DNA of 64,000 nucleotides from Nonomuraea turcica (GTDB lineage Bacteria > Actinomycetota > Actinomycetes > Streptosporangiales > Streptosporangiaceae). The position numbers and the translations under genes are program-made. This document shows positions 32,854-40,895 of the stretch, one piece after another. The notes below the pieces were generated by a model, which saw nothing but the letters and a program-made list of their open reading frames with translations, was not told the origin of the DNA and did not search any database. The stretch lies in NCBI RefSeq assembly GCF_030718205.1, contig NZ_JAUZQF010000018.1, positions 223,423-287,422 on the forward strand, in the 5' to 3' direction. How positions within the stretch are numbered: the first letter of the stretch is position 1; every line of letters starts with the position of its first letter.

Positions 32854-32967
32854 CTACCGGCGTACCCGGGCCGGCTCCGGCAGGGCACGACCGGCCAGCC
32901 ACGATGCCGTGCAGATGACCATCACGAAGCCCAGGAAGGGCAGATACTCGACGATCTTACGGTTCAT
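32854..32967 (-). CDS. 37-residue single-helix membrane microprotein at the end of the formate-dehydrogenase-type operon
   Basis: ATG 32967 overlaps the stop of the NrfD-like gene as ATGA and runs 38 codons to TAG at 32854. The protein starts M-N-R-K-I-V-E-Y, has one hydrophobic helix (L-P-F-L-G-F-V-M-V-I-C-T-A-S-W-L-A, about residues 9-25) and ends in a basic tail (A-R-V-R-R). This layout, a short charged head, one transmembrane helix and an Arg-rich tail, resembles accessory subunits of membrane oxidoreductases. Coupling to the upstream gene and good codon use favour a real product. I do not recognise a family. Confidence 0.6.
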   Translation of the reverse strand: MNRKIVEYLPFLGFVMVICTASWLAGRALPEPARVRR

Positions 32968-33965
32968 TGGAGATCACGCTCCGCTCTCGCTCTCGCCAGC
33001 CGCTTGCGCTGCGGCTGGACGGTGTACGCCGGGTCGTTCGCCGACTCCGTTCCTGCGTGGAAGATCCCGAATCGGGTGCAGGCCGATCCCGCCAGCAGCG
33101 CCGCCCCCGCCGCGACGGCCGCGATCCTGCTGCGCCGGCCGAAGGCGATCCCGGCCAGCGCACCGGCCAGCGTCAGCGCCTCGCCCGCGCGCAGCAGCCT
33201 GCTGCGCTTGAGCGGCACGGCCTGCGGCCCGAGCCGCCGCTCCATCCGGAGAGCGGCGGCGCATCCGGCGGCGGCGCCCAGGAGCGCCACCCGCCGGGCC
33301 GGACCCGCCTCGGCCACGGGCGCGGCCAGCATGCCGAGCCCGCCCGCCGCCGCGGCGGCCGAGCCGGCGAACAGGAACGGCATCTCCCGGTAGCCCTCGT
33401 GCCAGACGGGCACGGCGGTGTCGCAGATCAGCGCGGCCGTGTAGGTGGCCACCGCGGGCCCGGCCAGCCCGGCTCCGATCGTGGCGGCCCGGCCCAGCCG
33501 GGGGAGACGCCCCGTCAGGGCGGTGACGGCCGCGCAGCCGGCCGGCGGGCCGTACGCGGTCAGCAGCCACGTGCCGACGCTCATCGGCGAGGTCACCTTG
33601 AACACGCGCAGCATGTTGACGAACCGCTCGGGGCGGCCGAGGTCGTGGATCAGCGAGTAGAGCGACCCGCCGAGCGCGCACAGCGCCCCGGTCTTGGCCG
33701 CCCTGGCCAGGCGCGGCCGGCCGGTCAGCTCGGCGGCGGCGGCCAGCGTGGACGAGGCCCCGGCCAGGCCGCCGAGGAACAGGTATCCGGCGATGTCGGG
33801 GGCCTGCCACGTCGGCTCGTTCAGCACCGGCAGGCCGTAGTAGGAGCCTGCTTGCGGCTGGGCCATCGCGGGGCGCAGCGGCCTGGGGCCCGCGGACCCC
33901 GGCGTGGCCTCACGTTCGGTCCGCACCTCGGCCGAGCCGTCCAACCGCACGTCGGTCTGGCTCAT
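32964..33965 (-). CDS. NrfD/PsrC-like membrane subunit of a molybdopterin oxidoreductase
   Basis: A 333-residue membrane protein with about eight hydrophobic segments after a polar N-terminal ~50 residues. P-D-I-A-G-Y-L-F-L-G-G-L-A-G-A-S near 60, I-H-D-L-G-R-P-E-R-F near 115 and S-P-M-S-V-G-T-W near 135 are NrfD-family marks. It takes electrons to or from the quinone pool without haem. ATG 33965 overlaps the iron-sulfur subunit stop by ATGA, and its own stop overlaps the microprotein start by ATGA. It is the membrane anchor for the iron-sulfur and catalytic subunits. Confidence 0.88.
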   Translation of the reverse strand: MSQTDVRLDGSAEVRTEREATPGSAGPRPLRPAMAQPQAGSYYGLPVLNEPTWQAPDIAGYLFLGGLAGASSTLAAAAELTGRPRLARAAKTGALCALGGSLYSLIHDLGRPERFVNMLRVFKVTSPMSVGTWLLTAYGPPAGCAAVTALTGRLPRLGRAATIGAGLAGPAVATYTAALICDTAVPVWHEGYREMPFLFAGSAAAAAGGLGMLAAPVAEAGPARRVALLGAAAGCAAALRMERRLGPQAVPLKRSRLLRAGEALTLAGALAGIAFGRRSRIAAVAAGAALLAGSACTRFGIFHAGTESANDPAYTVQPQRKRLARARAERDLQ

Positions 33966-34849
33966 GATCTCCTCCGTCCTGGGGCCGCCGAGCCCAAGAG
34001 GGCTGAGCTCACCGCCTCCGCGCCGGCCGGCCGCCGTAGCAGGGCCGCGGCGGCCATTCCCGCCAGCAGGGCGAGGGCCGCGGCGCCGGCGTGGCGCCAC
34101 ATCGACGGCAGGTCCCTGGTGGTCACCACCGGGTCGGGTGGCAGGCCGTACACCTCGGGCTCGTCGAGCAGCAGGAAGAACGCCCCCATGCCGCCCACGC
34201 CGTCACCGGTGTCGTGGCCGTACAGCCGCGCCGAGGTGACCCCGGCCCCACGCACCTGCTCCAGCCGCCGCTCCGCCCGCTCACGCAACTCCTCCAGGTC
34301 GCCGAACTGGATGGAGTCCGTGGGGCACGTCTTGGCGCAGGCCGGCTCCTGCCCCGACCCCAGCCGGTCGTAGCACATGGTGCACTTGGCCGCCGTGCCG
34401 CCGTGCTCGCGCTCCCGCTTGCCGATCACCCCGAACGGGCAGGCCGGCACGCAGTAGCCGCAGCCGTTGCACACGTCCTCCTGCACCACCACCGTCCCGT
34501 GCTCGGTGCGGAACAACGACCCCGTCGGGCACACGTCCAGGCAGGCGGCGTGTGTGCAGTGCTTGCACACGTCGGAGGCCATGAGCCAGCGGAAGTCCTG
34601 GTCGTTCAGCCCGGGCTCCTGGTGGCCGAGCGGCCGCCGCTGCTCGATGAACGCCACGTGCCGCCAGGTGTCGGCCCCGAGGCCCACCGTGTTGTCGTAC
34701 GACATGCCGGTGAAGGCCAGCCCGTCCTCGGGGACGGCGTTCCACTCCTTGCACGCCACCTCGCACGCCTTGCAGCCGATGCAGACGCTGGTGTCGGTGA
34801 AGAACCCCACCCGCCCGGCGCCGATCGCCTCGTCCAGGTCGAAGGCCAT
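33962..34849 (-). CDS. Iron-sulfur electron-transfer subunit of formate-dehydrogenase-type enzyme
   Basis: A 295-residue ferredoxin-like subunit with four cysteine clusters: C23-x2-C26-x2-C29-x3-C33; V-C-K-H-C-T-H-A-A-C near 94; C-N-G-C-G-Y-C-V-P-A-C near 128; and C-T-M-C-Y-D-R near 150 with C-A-K-T-C. This matches FdnH/FdoH-type subunits holding four [4Fe-4S] clusters. A C-terminal hydrophobic helix near 255-275 would anchor it. It lies 3 bases after the catalytic subunit and overlaps the NrfD gene, so the complex is encoded as one operon. Confidence 0.9.
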   Translation of the reverse strand: MAFDLDEAIGAGRVGFFTDTSVCIGCKACEVACKEWNAVPEDGLAFTGMSYDNTVGLGADTWRHVAFIEQRRPLGHQEPGLNDQDFRWLMASDVCKHCTHAACLDVCPTGSLFRTEHGTVVVQEDVCNGCGYCVPACPFGVIGKREREHGGTAAKCTMCYDRLGSGQEPACAKTCPTDSIQFGDLEELRERAERRLEQVRGAGVTSARLYGHDTGDGVGGMGAFFLLLDEPEVYGLPPDPVVTTRDLPSMWRHAGAAALALLAGMAAAALLRRPAGAEAVSSALLGSAAPGRRRS

Positions 34850-34852
34850 GGC

Positions 34853-37800
34853 TCAGGCCTCCATTCCGGTGTCGCCGGTGACGCCGGCCCGCTGCCGGTA
34901 GGCCAGGACGAGCTCGGGCAGCGCCGCGCCGCGTGGCCGCCGCCCCGGCCGGATGTCCGCCGACAGCGCCTTGACCTCCTGGATGTGCGAGTTGGGGTCC
35001 AGCGAGATCGACGACAGCTCGTTGGCCGCATCGCCCCTGGCCAGGCCGTTCGGCCCGAAATGGAACGGCAGCCCGATCTGGTGCAGCGTGCGCCCGTTCA
35101 GGTGCAGCGGCGCGATCCGGTCGGTGACCAGCACCCTGGCCTCGATGGCGTTGCGGGCCGTGATGATCGTGGCCCAGTCGCCGTGCACCAGGTCCCGCTC
35201 GGCGGCCAGCTCGGGCGACACCTCGCAGAACATCTCCGGCTGCAGCTCGGCCAGGTACGGAGTGTGCCGGCTCATGCCGCCCGCGGTGAAATGCTCGGTC
35301 AGCCGGTAGGTCGTCACCACGTACGGGAAGACCGACGCGCCCGGCTCGTCCCCGCTCGGGTGATACCGGTTGTCCTCGTGCGGGTAGAGCCTGCGGGCCG
35401 GGTTGCGCTGGTGCCCGTACAGGGGGTTGGCCACCGGCGAATCCTGCGGCTCGTAATGCGCCGGCAGCGGCCCGTCCACCACCCCGGTGGGCGCGAACAG
35501 CCAGCCCTTGCCGTCGGCCTGCATGATGAACGGGTCGGTGCCCGACAGCGCCGCCGCCCCCCGCGCGTCCGGCGGCGGCCGGTAGTCCGGGCTCTTGTCC
35601 ACCTCGAAGTCGGGCACGTCATAACCGGTCCACCGGCTCCCGTCCCACCAGACGAGCTTCTTGCGCTCGCTCCACGGGCTGCCGTCCGGCTTGGCCGAGG
35701 CCCGGTTGTAGAGGATGCGCCGGTTGGCCGGCCACGCCCACGCCCATTCGGCGGCGATCCAGTCCTGCTCGGCGGCGGGTTTGCGGCGGGCGGCCTGGTT
35801 GACGCCGTCGGCGCGCATGCCGCAGTAGATCCAGCAGCCGCACGCGGTGGAGCCGTCGTCCCGCAGCTCGGCGTAGCCCGACAGCGGCCGTCCCTGCGCG
35901 TCCCGGCCGTTGATCTCGGCCTGCACCGCCTCCGCGTCCGGCTCAGCCGTCGCGCCCTCGACCGGGTAGTCCCAGGTGAGATCGAGCACGGGCCGGTCCA
36001 TCGGGTCCTCCGAGTCGGCCAGCTTCTCCCGGATGATCCGCCCCAGGTGGTACATGAACCACAGGTCGCTGCGGGCGTCCCCCTCAGGCTCGACGGCCTG
36101 ATGGTGCCACTGCAGCAGCCGGTTGGTGTTGGTGAAGCTGCCGCTCTTCTCGGTGTGCGCGGCGGCGGGCAGGAAGAACACCTCGGTGCGGATGTCCTCG
36201 GTACGCAGCTCGCCCGTCTCGAGCTCCGGGCCGTCCTTCCACCAGGTGGCGCTCTCGATCAGGTTGAGGTCGCGCACCACCAGCCAGTCCAGGTTCGCCA
36301 TGCCGAGGCGCTGCATCCTGGCGTTGGCCGAGCCGACGGCCGGGTTCTCGCCGAGCAGGATGTAGCCCTTGCAGGTGCCGTCGAGCTGCGCCAGGACCGT
36401 GTCGTACGTGCTGTGCGACCCCGTCAGCCTGGGCAGGTGGCCGAAGGCGAAGTCGTTGTCCGGCCGCGCCGCCTCACCCCACCACGCCTTGAGCAGGCTC
36501 ACCAGGTAGGCGGGCATGTTGGCCCAGAACCCCTTGGGCGGGGCGTCGGCGTGCAGGAAGTCGCGCAGCCGCTCGTGCTCGTGCGCGTACGGCATCGGGA
36601 TGTACCCCGGCAGCAGGTTGAACAGGGTCGGGATGTCGCTGGAGCCCTGGATGCTGGCGTGCCCGCGCAGCGCCTGGATGCCGCCGCCCGGCCGGCCGAT
36701 GTTGCCCAGCAGCAGCTGCAGGATGCTCGCCGTGCGGATGAACTGGGAGCCGTCGCTGTGCTGCGTCCAGCCCACGGCGTAGACGAACTCCGCCGTCTTG
36801 TCCGGCCCGGAGTTCTCTGTCAGGTGCCGGCACACCTCCTCGAACAGCCGGCGCGGCACCCCGCACGTCTGCTCCACCATCTCCGGCGTGTAGCGGGCGA
36901 AGTGGCGGCGCAGGATGCTGAGTACGCAGCGCGGATGCCGCAGCGTCTCGTCGCGCTGCGGGGTGCCGCCCATCGGCGCGCCGAGTCCGCCGTGCGCCTC
37001 CGCGTGGCCCGCCCGCCGCTCGAAGTCCTGGTCCCTGGCGCCGGCCGCGGGGACCACCTCCATGCCCTCGTACTGCCAGGTGCCGTGATCGTAGGTGTGG
37101 GTGCCCGGGTCGAATCCGGAGAACAGGCCGTCGAGGTCCTCGGCGTCGCGGTAGTCCTCGCGCAGGATGGTGGCCGCGTTGGTGTAGTCGACCACGTACT
37201 CGCGGAAGTAGAGCTCGTTCTCCAGCACGTGGTTGATGATCCCGCCGAGGAAGGCCACGTCGGAGCCGGCCCGGATGGGCACGTGCAGGTCGGCCAGCGC
37301 ACTGGTGCGGGTGAACCGCGGATCCACGTGGATGATCACAGCGCCGCGCGCCTTGGCCTCCATCACCCACTGGAAGCCCACCGGGTGGGCCTCGGCGAAG
37401 TTGGAGCCCTGGATGACCACGCAATCGGAGTGCTGCAGGTCCTGCATGAACGTGGTGGCGCCGCCCCGCCCGAACGACGTGCCCAGGCCCACTACGGTCG
37501 AGCTGTGGCACACTCGTGCCTGGTTCTCGATCTGCACCACGCCGAGCGCCGTCAGCAGCTTCTTGATGAGGTAGTTCTCCTCGTTGTCCAGCGTGGCGCC
37601 GCCGAGGCTCGCGATGCCCATGGTGCGGGCGGTGCGCCGGCCGTCCCGCTCCTGCTCCCAGGTCTCGCGCCGGGTGGCGATGATCCGGTCGGCCACCATG
37701 TCCATGGCCGTGTCCAGGTCGATCTCCTGCCAGTCCGGCGCGCCCGGCGGCCGGTAGAGCGCCTTGCGCTGACGGCCGGGCGCGGTGGTGAGCTGGAGGC

Positions 37801-38059
37801 TGGCCGCGCCCTTCGGGCACAGCCGTCCCCTGCTGACCGGCGAGTCCGGGTCGCCCTCGATCTGGACGACCTTTCCCTCCCGTACGTACACGTTCTGGGC
37901 GCAGCCCACCGCGCAGTAGGGGCACACCGACTTGACCACCCGCTCGGCGTCGGCGGTTCGCGCCCGCAGCCGCTCCGTATGGGCGGACTTCACCGCCTGT
38001 CCCCGCCCATACCGGTCTCTGCCGGTCAGCTGCCGCAGCAGCGGCCACGCGAAATCCAT
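34853..38059 (-). CDS. Molybdopterin formate dehydrogenase catalytic subunit (Cys-type)
   Basis: A 1068-residue subunit of the FdnG/FdoG branch. An N-terminal [4Fe-4S] cluster is bound by C46, C49, C53 and C81 (C-P-Y-C-A-V-G-C). The active-site segment N-Q-A-R-V-C-H-S-S-T-V has C184 (codon TGC) where enteric enzymes have selenocysteine, and H185 is kept; F-G-R-G-G-A-T-T follows. The C-terminus has the bis-MGD-binding domain. It should oxidise formate to CO2, though this fold also serves other substrates. No twin-arginine signal precedes the cluster, so the catalytic side should face the cytoplasm. ATG 38059 follows GGGGGGTG. No FdhD or cofactor genes are present. Confidence 0.9.
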   Translation of the reverse strand: MDFAWPLLRQLTGRDRYGRGQAVKSAHTERLRARTADAERVVKSVCPYCAVGCAQNVYVREGKVVQIEGDPDSPVSRGRLCPKGAASLQLTTAPGRQRKALYRPPGAPDWQEIDLDTAMDMVADRIIATRRETWEQERDGRRTARTMGIASLGGATLDNEENYLIKKLLTALGVVQIENQARVCHSSTVVGLGTSFGRGGATTFMQDLQHSDCVVIQGSNFAEAHPVGFQWVMEAKARGAVIIHVDPRFTRTSALADLHVPIRAGSDVAFLGGIINHVLENELYFREYVVDYTNAATILREDYRDAEDLDGLFSGFDPGTHTYDHGTWQYEGMEVVPAAGARDQDFERRAGHAEAHGGLGAPMGGTPQRDETLRHPRCVLSILRRHFARYTPEMVEQTCGVPRRLFEEVCRHLTENSGPDKTAEFVYAVGWTQHSDGSQFIRTASILQLLLGNIGRPGGGIQALRGHASIQGSSDIPTLFNLLPGYIPMPYAHEHERLRDFLHADAPPKGFWANMPAYLVSLLKAWWGEAARPDNDFAFGHLPRLTGSHSTYDTVLAQLDGTCKGYILLGENPAVGSANARMQRLGMANLDWLVVRDLNLIESATWWKDGPELETGELRTEDIRTEVFFLPAAAHTEKSGSFTNTNRLLQWHHQAVEPEGDARSDLWFMYHLGRIIREKLADSEDPMDRPVLDLTWDYPVEGATAEPDAEAVQAEINGRDAQGRPLSGYAELRDDGSTACGCWIYCGMRADGVNQAARRKPAAEQDWIAAEWAWAWPANRRILYNRASAKPDGSPWSERKKLVWWDGSRWTGYDVPDFEVDKSPDYRPPPDARGAAALSGTDPFIMQADGKGWLFAPTGVVDGPLPAHYEPQDSPVANPLYGHQRNPARRLYPHEDNRYHPSGDEPGASVFPYVVTTYRLTEHFTAGGMSRHTPYLAELQPEMFCEVSPELAAERDLVHGDWATIITARNAIEARVLVTDRIAPLHLNGRTLHQIGLPFHFGPNGLARGDAANELSSISLDPNSHIQEVKALSADIRPGRRPRGAALPELVLAYRQRAGVTGDTGMEA

Positions 38060-38129
38060 GACACCCCCCGATGCCCCTGGTCCGACTCTTGCCCGAACCG
38101 GACAGAGCGAAAACCAAGGTCAAAGGGGG

Positions 38130-39542
38130 TCAGAAGACGCGCGAGGCAGCCTCGTCCCATGCGCCGGAGTTGCCGGAGGGCTCGTAGCGGCGCAGCGGCT
38201 CGGCCGCGGCCACCAGCGACCGCATCTCCGCCAGGTCGGAGACCAGCCCCGCCGCGCGGGCCTGTACGAGCACGTTGCCGAACGTGGTCGCCTCCGCGGG
38301 ACCGGCCACCACCGGCAGCCCGCAGGCGTCTGCGGTCAGCCGGCACAGCAGCTCGTTGCGGGACCCGCCGCCCACCAGGTGCACGACCTCCACGTCGCGC
38401 CCCGACAGCTCGACGGCCTGCCGGATGGCCTGCCGGTGCCCGAGCGCCAGGCTCTCCAGCACGCACCGCACGTACGCCGCCGGGGTAGCCGGCGGGCGCT
38501 GCCCGGTGCGGCGGCACTCGGCCGCGATCCTGGCCGGCATGTCGCCCGGCGGCAGGAACACAGGCTCGTCCGGGTTGACCACGGCCGAGAAGGGCCGCTC
38601 GCCTGCCGCCGCCTTCAGCAGATCGCCCAGGTCGGAGCCGGGCCAGGCGCGGAGGCACTCCTGCAGCAGCCACAGCCCCATGACGTTGCGCAGGTAGCGG
38701 ACGGTGCCGTCGATGCCGGCCTCGTTGGTGAAGTTCGCGGCGCGGCTGTCCGGCGTCAGCACCGGACCCGGCAGCTCCACCCCGGCCAGCGACCACGTGC
38801 CGCAGGAGACGTACGCGAACGCCGGGCCGGTGGCGGGCACCGCGACCACGGCCGAGGCCGTGTCGTGCGAGCCCACCGCCCTGACCGGCGCCGACCAGCC
38901 GATCTCGGCGGCCACGTCCCGGCGCAGCCCGCCGACCGCCTCGCCCGGCTGCCGCAGCGGCGGGAAGATCCCGGACGGCAGCCCCAACCGCTCGATCAGG
39001 GGGGTCGCCCACGTCCTGGTGCGCACGTCGAGCAGGCCCGTCGTCGAGGCGTTGGTCACCTCCGCGCCCAACTCGCCGGTCAGCCAGTAGCCGAGCAGGT
39101 CGGGGATCAGCAGCATCGTGGCCGCCTGGTCCAGCCGGTCGGCCAGCAGCTGGTAGATCGTGTTGAACGGCAGCACCTGCAGCCCGGACACCTCATACAG
39201 CGCCTCGGCGCCGACCTCTTCGGCCACCCGCTCGGCCACGCCCTGCGTGCGGTCGTCGCGGTAGTGCACCGGGTTGCCCAGCAGCGCACCGGACTCGTCC
39301 AGCAGCCCGTAGTCGACCGCCCACGAGTCCACGCCGATCGACGACACCGGGCCCGCGGCACGCAGGCCAGCCAGGATCTCGCGGTAAAGGCCGAGGATGT
39401 CCCAGTAGAGGCGGCCGGCCACGCGTACCGGGCCGTTGGGGAAACGATGCGCCTCGGTCAGCTTCAACCCGTCGGACAGGTCGGCCAGCATCACCCGGCC
39501 ACTGGAAGCTCCGAGGTCCACGGCGGCGAAACGGCGGCTCAT
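38130..39542 (-). CDS. rhaB: Rhamnulokinase
   Basis: A 470-residue FGGY-family sugar kinase. A-V-D-L-G-A-S-S-G-R-V (7-17) is the N-terminal phosphate loop, and G-V-D-S-W-A-V-D-Y-G near 70, G-S-H-D-T-A-S-A near 225 and Y-V-S-C-G-T-W-S near 245 are RhaB marks; G-G-G-S-R-N near 380 is the nucleotide site. It phosphorylates L-rhamnulose to rhamnulose-1-phosphate. ATG 39542 overlaps the LacI-regulator stop by ATGA. It is separated from the rest of the rhamnose genes, which lie on the other strand beyond 45.7 kb. Confidence 0.93.
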   Translation of the reverse strand: MSRRFAAVDLGASSGRVMLADLSDGLKLTEAHRFPNGPVRVAGRLYWDILGLYREILAGLRAAGPVSSIGVDSWAVDYGLLDESGALLGNPVHYRDDRTQGVAERVAEEVGAEALYEVSGLQVLPFNTIYQLLADRLDQAATMLLIPDLLGYWLTGELGAEVTNASTTGLLDVRTRTWATPLIERLGLPSGIFPPLRQPGEAVGGLRRDVAAEIGWSAPVRAVGSHDTASAVVAVPATGPAFAYVSCGTWSLAGVELPGPVLTPDSRAANFTNEAGIDGTVRYLRNVMGLWLLQECLRAWPGSDLGDLLKAAAGERPFSAVVNPDEPVFLPPGDMPARIAAECRRTGQRPPATPAAYVRCVLESLALGHRQAIRQAVELSGRDVEVVHLVGGGSRNELLCRLTADACGLPVVAGPAEATTFGNVLVQARAAGLVSDLAEMRSLVAAAEPLRRYEPSGNSGAWDEAASRVF

Positions 39543-40543
39543 TGGGTCGACTCCCTGGCGACCAGCTCCGGCTGGAACATGATGTGCTGGTGGGCGTGCG
39601 TCTCGGGGTTGTCGCACTCGTCGAGCAGCAGCTCGGTGGCGATGCGGCCGAGCTGATAGGTGGGCTGGCGCATCGAGCTCAGCGACACGGTCGAGGCGGC
39701 GGCGAATTCGATGTCGTCGTAGCCCATCAGCGCCACGTCCTCGGGCACCCGCACCCCGGAGCGGAGCAGAGCCCGCAGCATGCCGAGCGCGAGCAGGTCG
39801 TTGGCGCAGAACACGGCCTCCGGCAGGGGGCCGCCGGCCATCAGCTCGGCGGCCGCCTTCTCGCCCGCGCGGGCCGTCATCGTCGCGACCTCCACCACCC
39901 GCAGCTCGCCGGGGTCGAGCCCGGCGGCCCGCATGGCCGCCTTGGCGCCCTCGCGGCGCTCCACGCACTGCCTGATCGTCAGCGGTCCGGTGATGTAGGC
40001 GACGCTGCGCGCGCCCTTGGACAGCAGGTGCGCGACGGCGGCGCGGCCGCCCGCCACGTCGTCCACGGCGACGGCGCACTGGTCGGGCCGGTGCGCCGGG
40101 TGGTCGACCAGCACCACGCTGATGTTGTGCTCGCGCATCCGGTCGAGTCTGGCCGGGTCCTCGCCGGACGGGGTGATCAGCACGCCGCGCACCCGGTGCT
40201 CGGCCAGCACCCGCAGGTTGCGGTCCTCCTTGTCCTGCGAGCCCGCCGAGTTGCCCAGGATGACGGCGTAGCCCAGCTCGCTGGCCACGTCCTCGACCCC
40301 GGCGGCGACCTCCGTGAAGAACGGGTTGCCGATGTCGATCACGCTCAGGCCGATCGTCCTGCTGTGCCCGGCACGCAGCGTCGAGGCCGAGCCGTGCCGG
40401 ACGAAGCCCAGCTCGCTGATCGCCGCCTCCACCCGCTCCCGCGTGGCGGGAGCGACTTTGCCTGGCCGGTTCAGTACGTTGGAGACCGTGCCGGGGGAGA
40501 CGCCGGCGTGCGCGGCGACGTCCTTGATGCTGACCATGGCCAT
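39539..40543 (-). CDS. LacI family transcriptional regulator of the rhamnose locus
   Basis: A 334-residue LacI/GalR regulator. S-I-K-D-V-A-A-H-A-G-V-S and T-V-S-N-V-L-N-R form the helix-turn-helix, and the rest is a periplasmic-binding-protein-like ligand domain ending R-Q-P-T-Y-Q-L-G. It overlaps rhaB, with which it is co-transcribed. Possible starts are ATG 40543, ATG 40537 and TTG 40552; none has a good Shine-Dalgarno, and I chose 40543. A half operator, ATTAAAACG, immediately precedes it. Matching elements near the galactosidase and before the mutarotase make it the likely rhamnose-responsive repressor. Confidence 0.88.
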   Translation of the reverse strand: MAMVSIKDVAAHAGVSPGTVSNVLNRPGKVAPATRERVEAAISELGFVRHGSASTLRAGHSRTIGLSVIDIGNPFFTEVAAGVEDVASELGYAVILGNSAGSQDKEDRNLRVLAEHRVRGVLITPSGEDPARLDRMREHNISVVLVDHPAHRPDQCAVAVDDVAGGRAAVAHLLSKGARSVAYITGPLTIRQCVERREGAKAAMRAAGLDPGELRVVEVATMTARAGEKAAAELMAGGPLPEAVFCANDLLALGMLRALLRSGVRVPEDVALMGYDDIEFAAASTVSLSSMRQPTYQLGRIATELLLDECDNPETHAHQHIMFQPELVARESTQ

Positions 40544-40551
40544 GGGGCCCA

Positions 40552-40560
40552 ATTAAAACG
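40552..40560. promoter_or_regulatory. ATTAAAACG operator half-site at the lacI start
   Basis: ATTAAAACG lies directly upstream of the regulator's start codons. It matches the left half of the near-palindrome at 45737-45752, and an autoregulatory role is likely. Confidence 0.5.
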
Positions 40561-40787
40561 TACAAACGCACAGGACGCCACATGGCCGCCCATACATCGC
40601 CCGGTCCAGGGGAACCACGCGGTGGCTGCGGCGCGCCCCCCTCGAAGGTCCCGGCCGGCGGTCAGGCGAAGCTGTCGGTCCAGCATTGAATCGGTTCACC
40701 CACAGCCATGCCCGCGAGCGCACGAGTAGCAGTGGCACACATGGCGGCGACGGTGATTTCTTCCGCCCTGACCTGGAGCTACGCTCT
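40561..40787. other. Intergenic DNA without a recognised gene
   Basis: This 227-base stretch, within a 343-base divergent gap, shows no open frame with coding features and no hairpin I would call a terminator. It probably contains the promoter of the lacI-rhaB pair, but I could not assign a -35/-10 pair. Confidence 0.4.
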
Positions 40788-40856
40788 CACGCTGGCGTAA
40801 AGGTCTTGTGCGGCAGGCTCGAGGAACGTTTTAATCCCCCGTACACGCAGGCGTAA
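40788..40856. repeat. Two copies of a CACGCWGGCGTAA element upstream of the galactosidase
   Basis: CACGCTGGCGTAA (40788-40800) and CACGCAGGCGTAA (40844-40856) differ at one base and are 56 bases apart. Each contains ACGC-N2-GCGT, a small inverted repeat, so these could be protein-binding sites. Confidence 0.5.
40806..40836 (+). promoter_or_regulatory. Predicted galactosidase promoter overlapping a CGTTTTAATC half-site
   Basis: TTGTGC (40806-40811) and TTTAAT (40830-40835), 18 bases apart, are a possible promoter. The -10 lies inside CGTTTTAATC (40827-40836), the reverse-complement half of the ATTAAAACG element, so a bound regulator would cover it. Confidence 0.4.
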
Positions 40857-40860
40857 CAAG

Positions 40861-40876
40861 CTGTGAGCGCTAACAG
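40861..40876. promoter_or_regulatory. LacI-type operator with AGCGCT core before the GH42 gene
   Basis: CTGTGAGCGCTAACAG is a 16-bp inverted repeat with one mismatched pair and a central CG, the typical form of LacI-family operators. It lies 19 bases before the GH42 start codon, between promoter and ribosome site. Confidence 0.6.
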
Positions 40877-40895
40877 TTACTCGAAAGGCAGGCTC

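Noticed and set aside
34091..38488. A 1465-codon open frame on the plus strand
   Set aside because: Antisense across the formate-dehydrogenase operon and rhaB; low-complexity product with no family motif and crossing several genuine gene borders.
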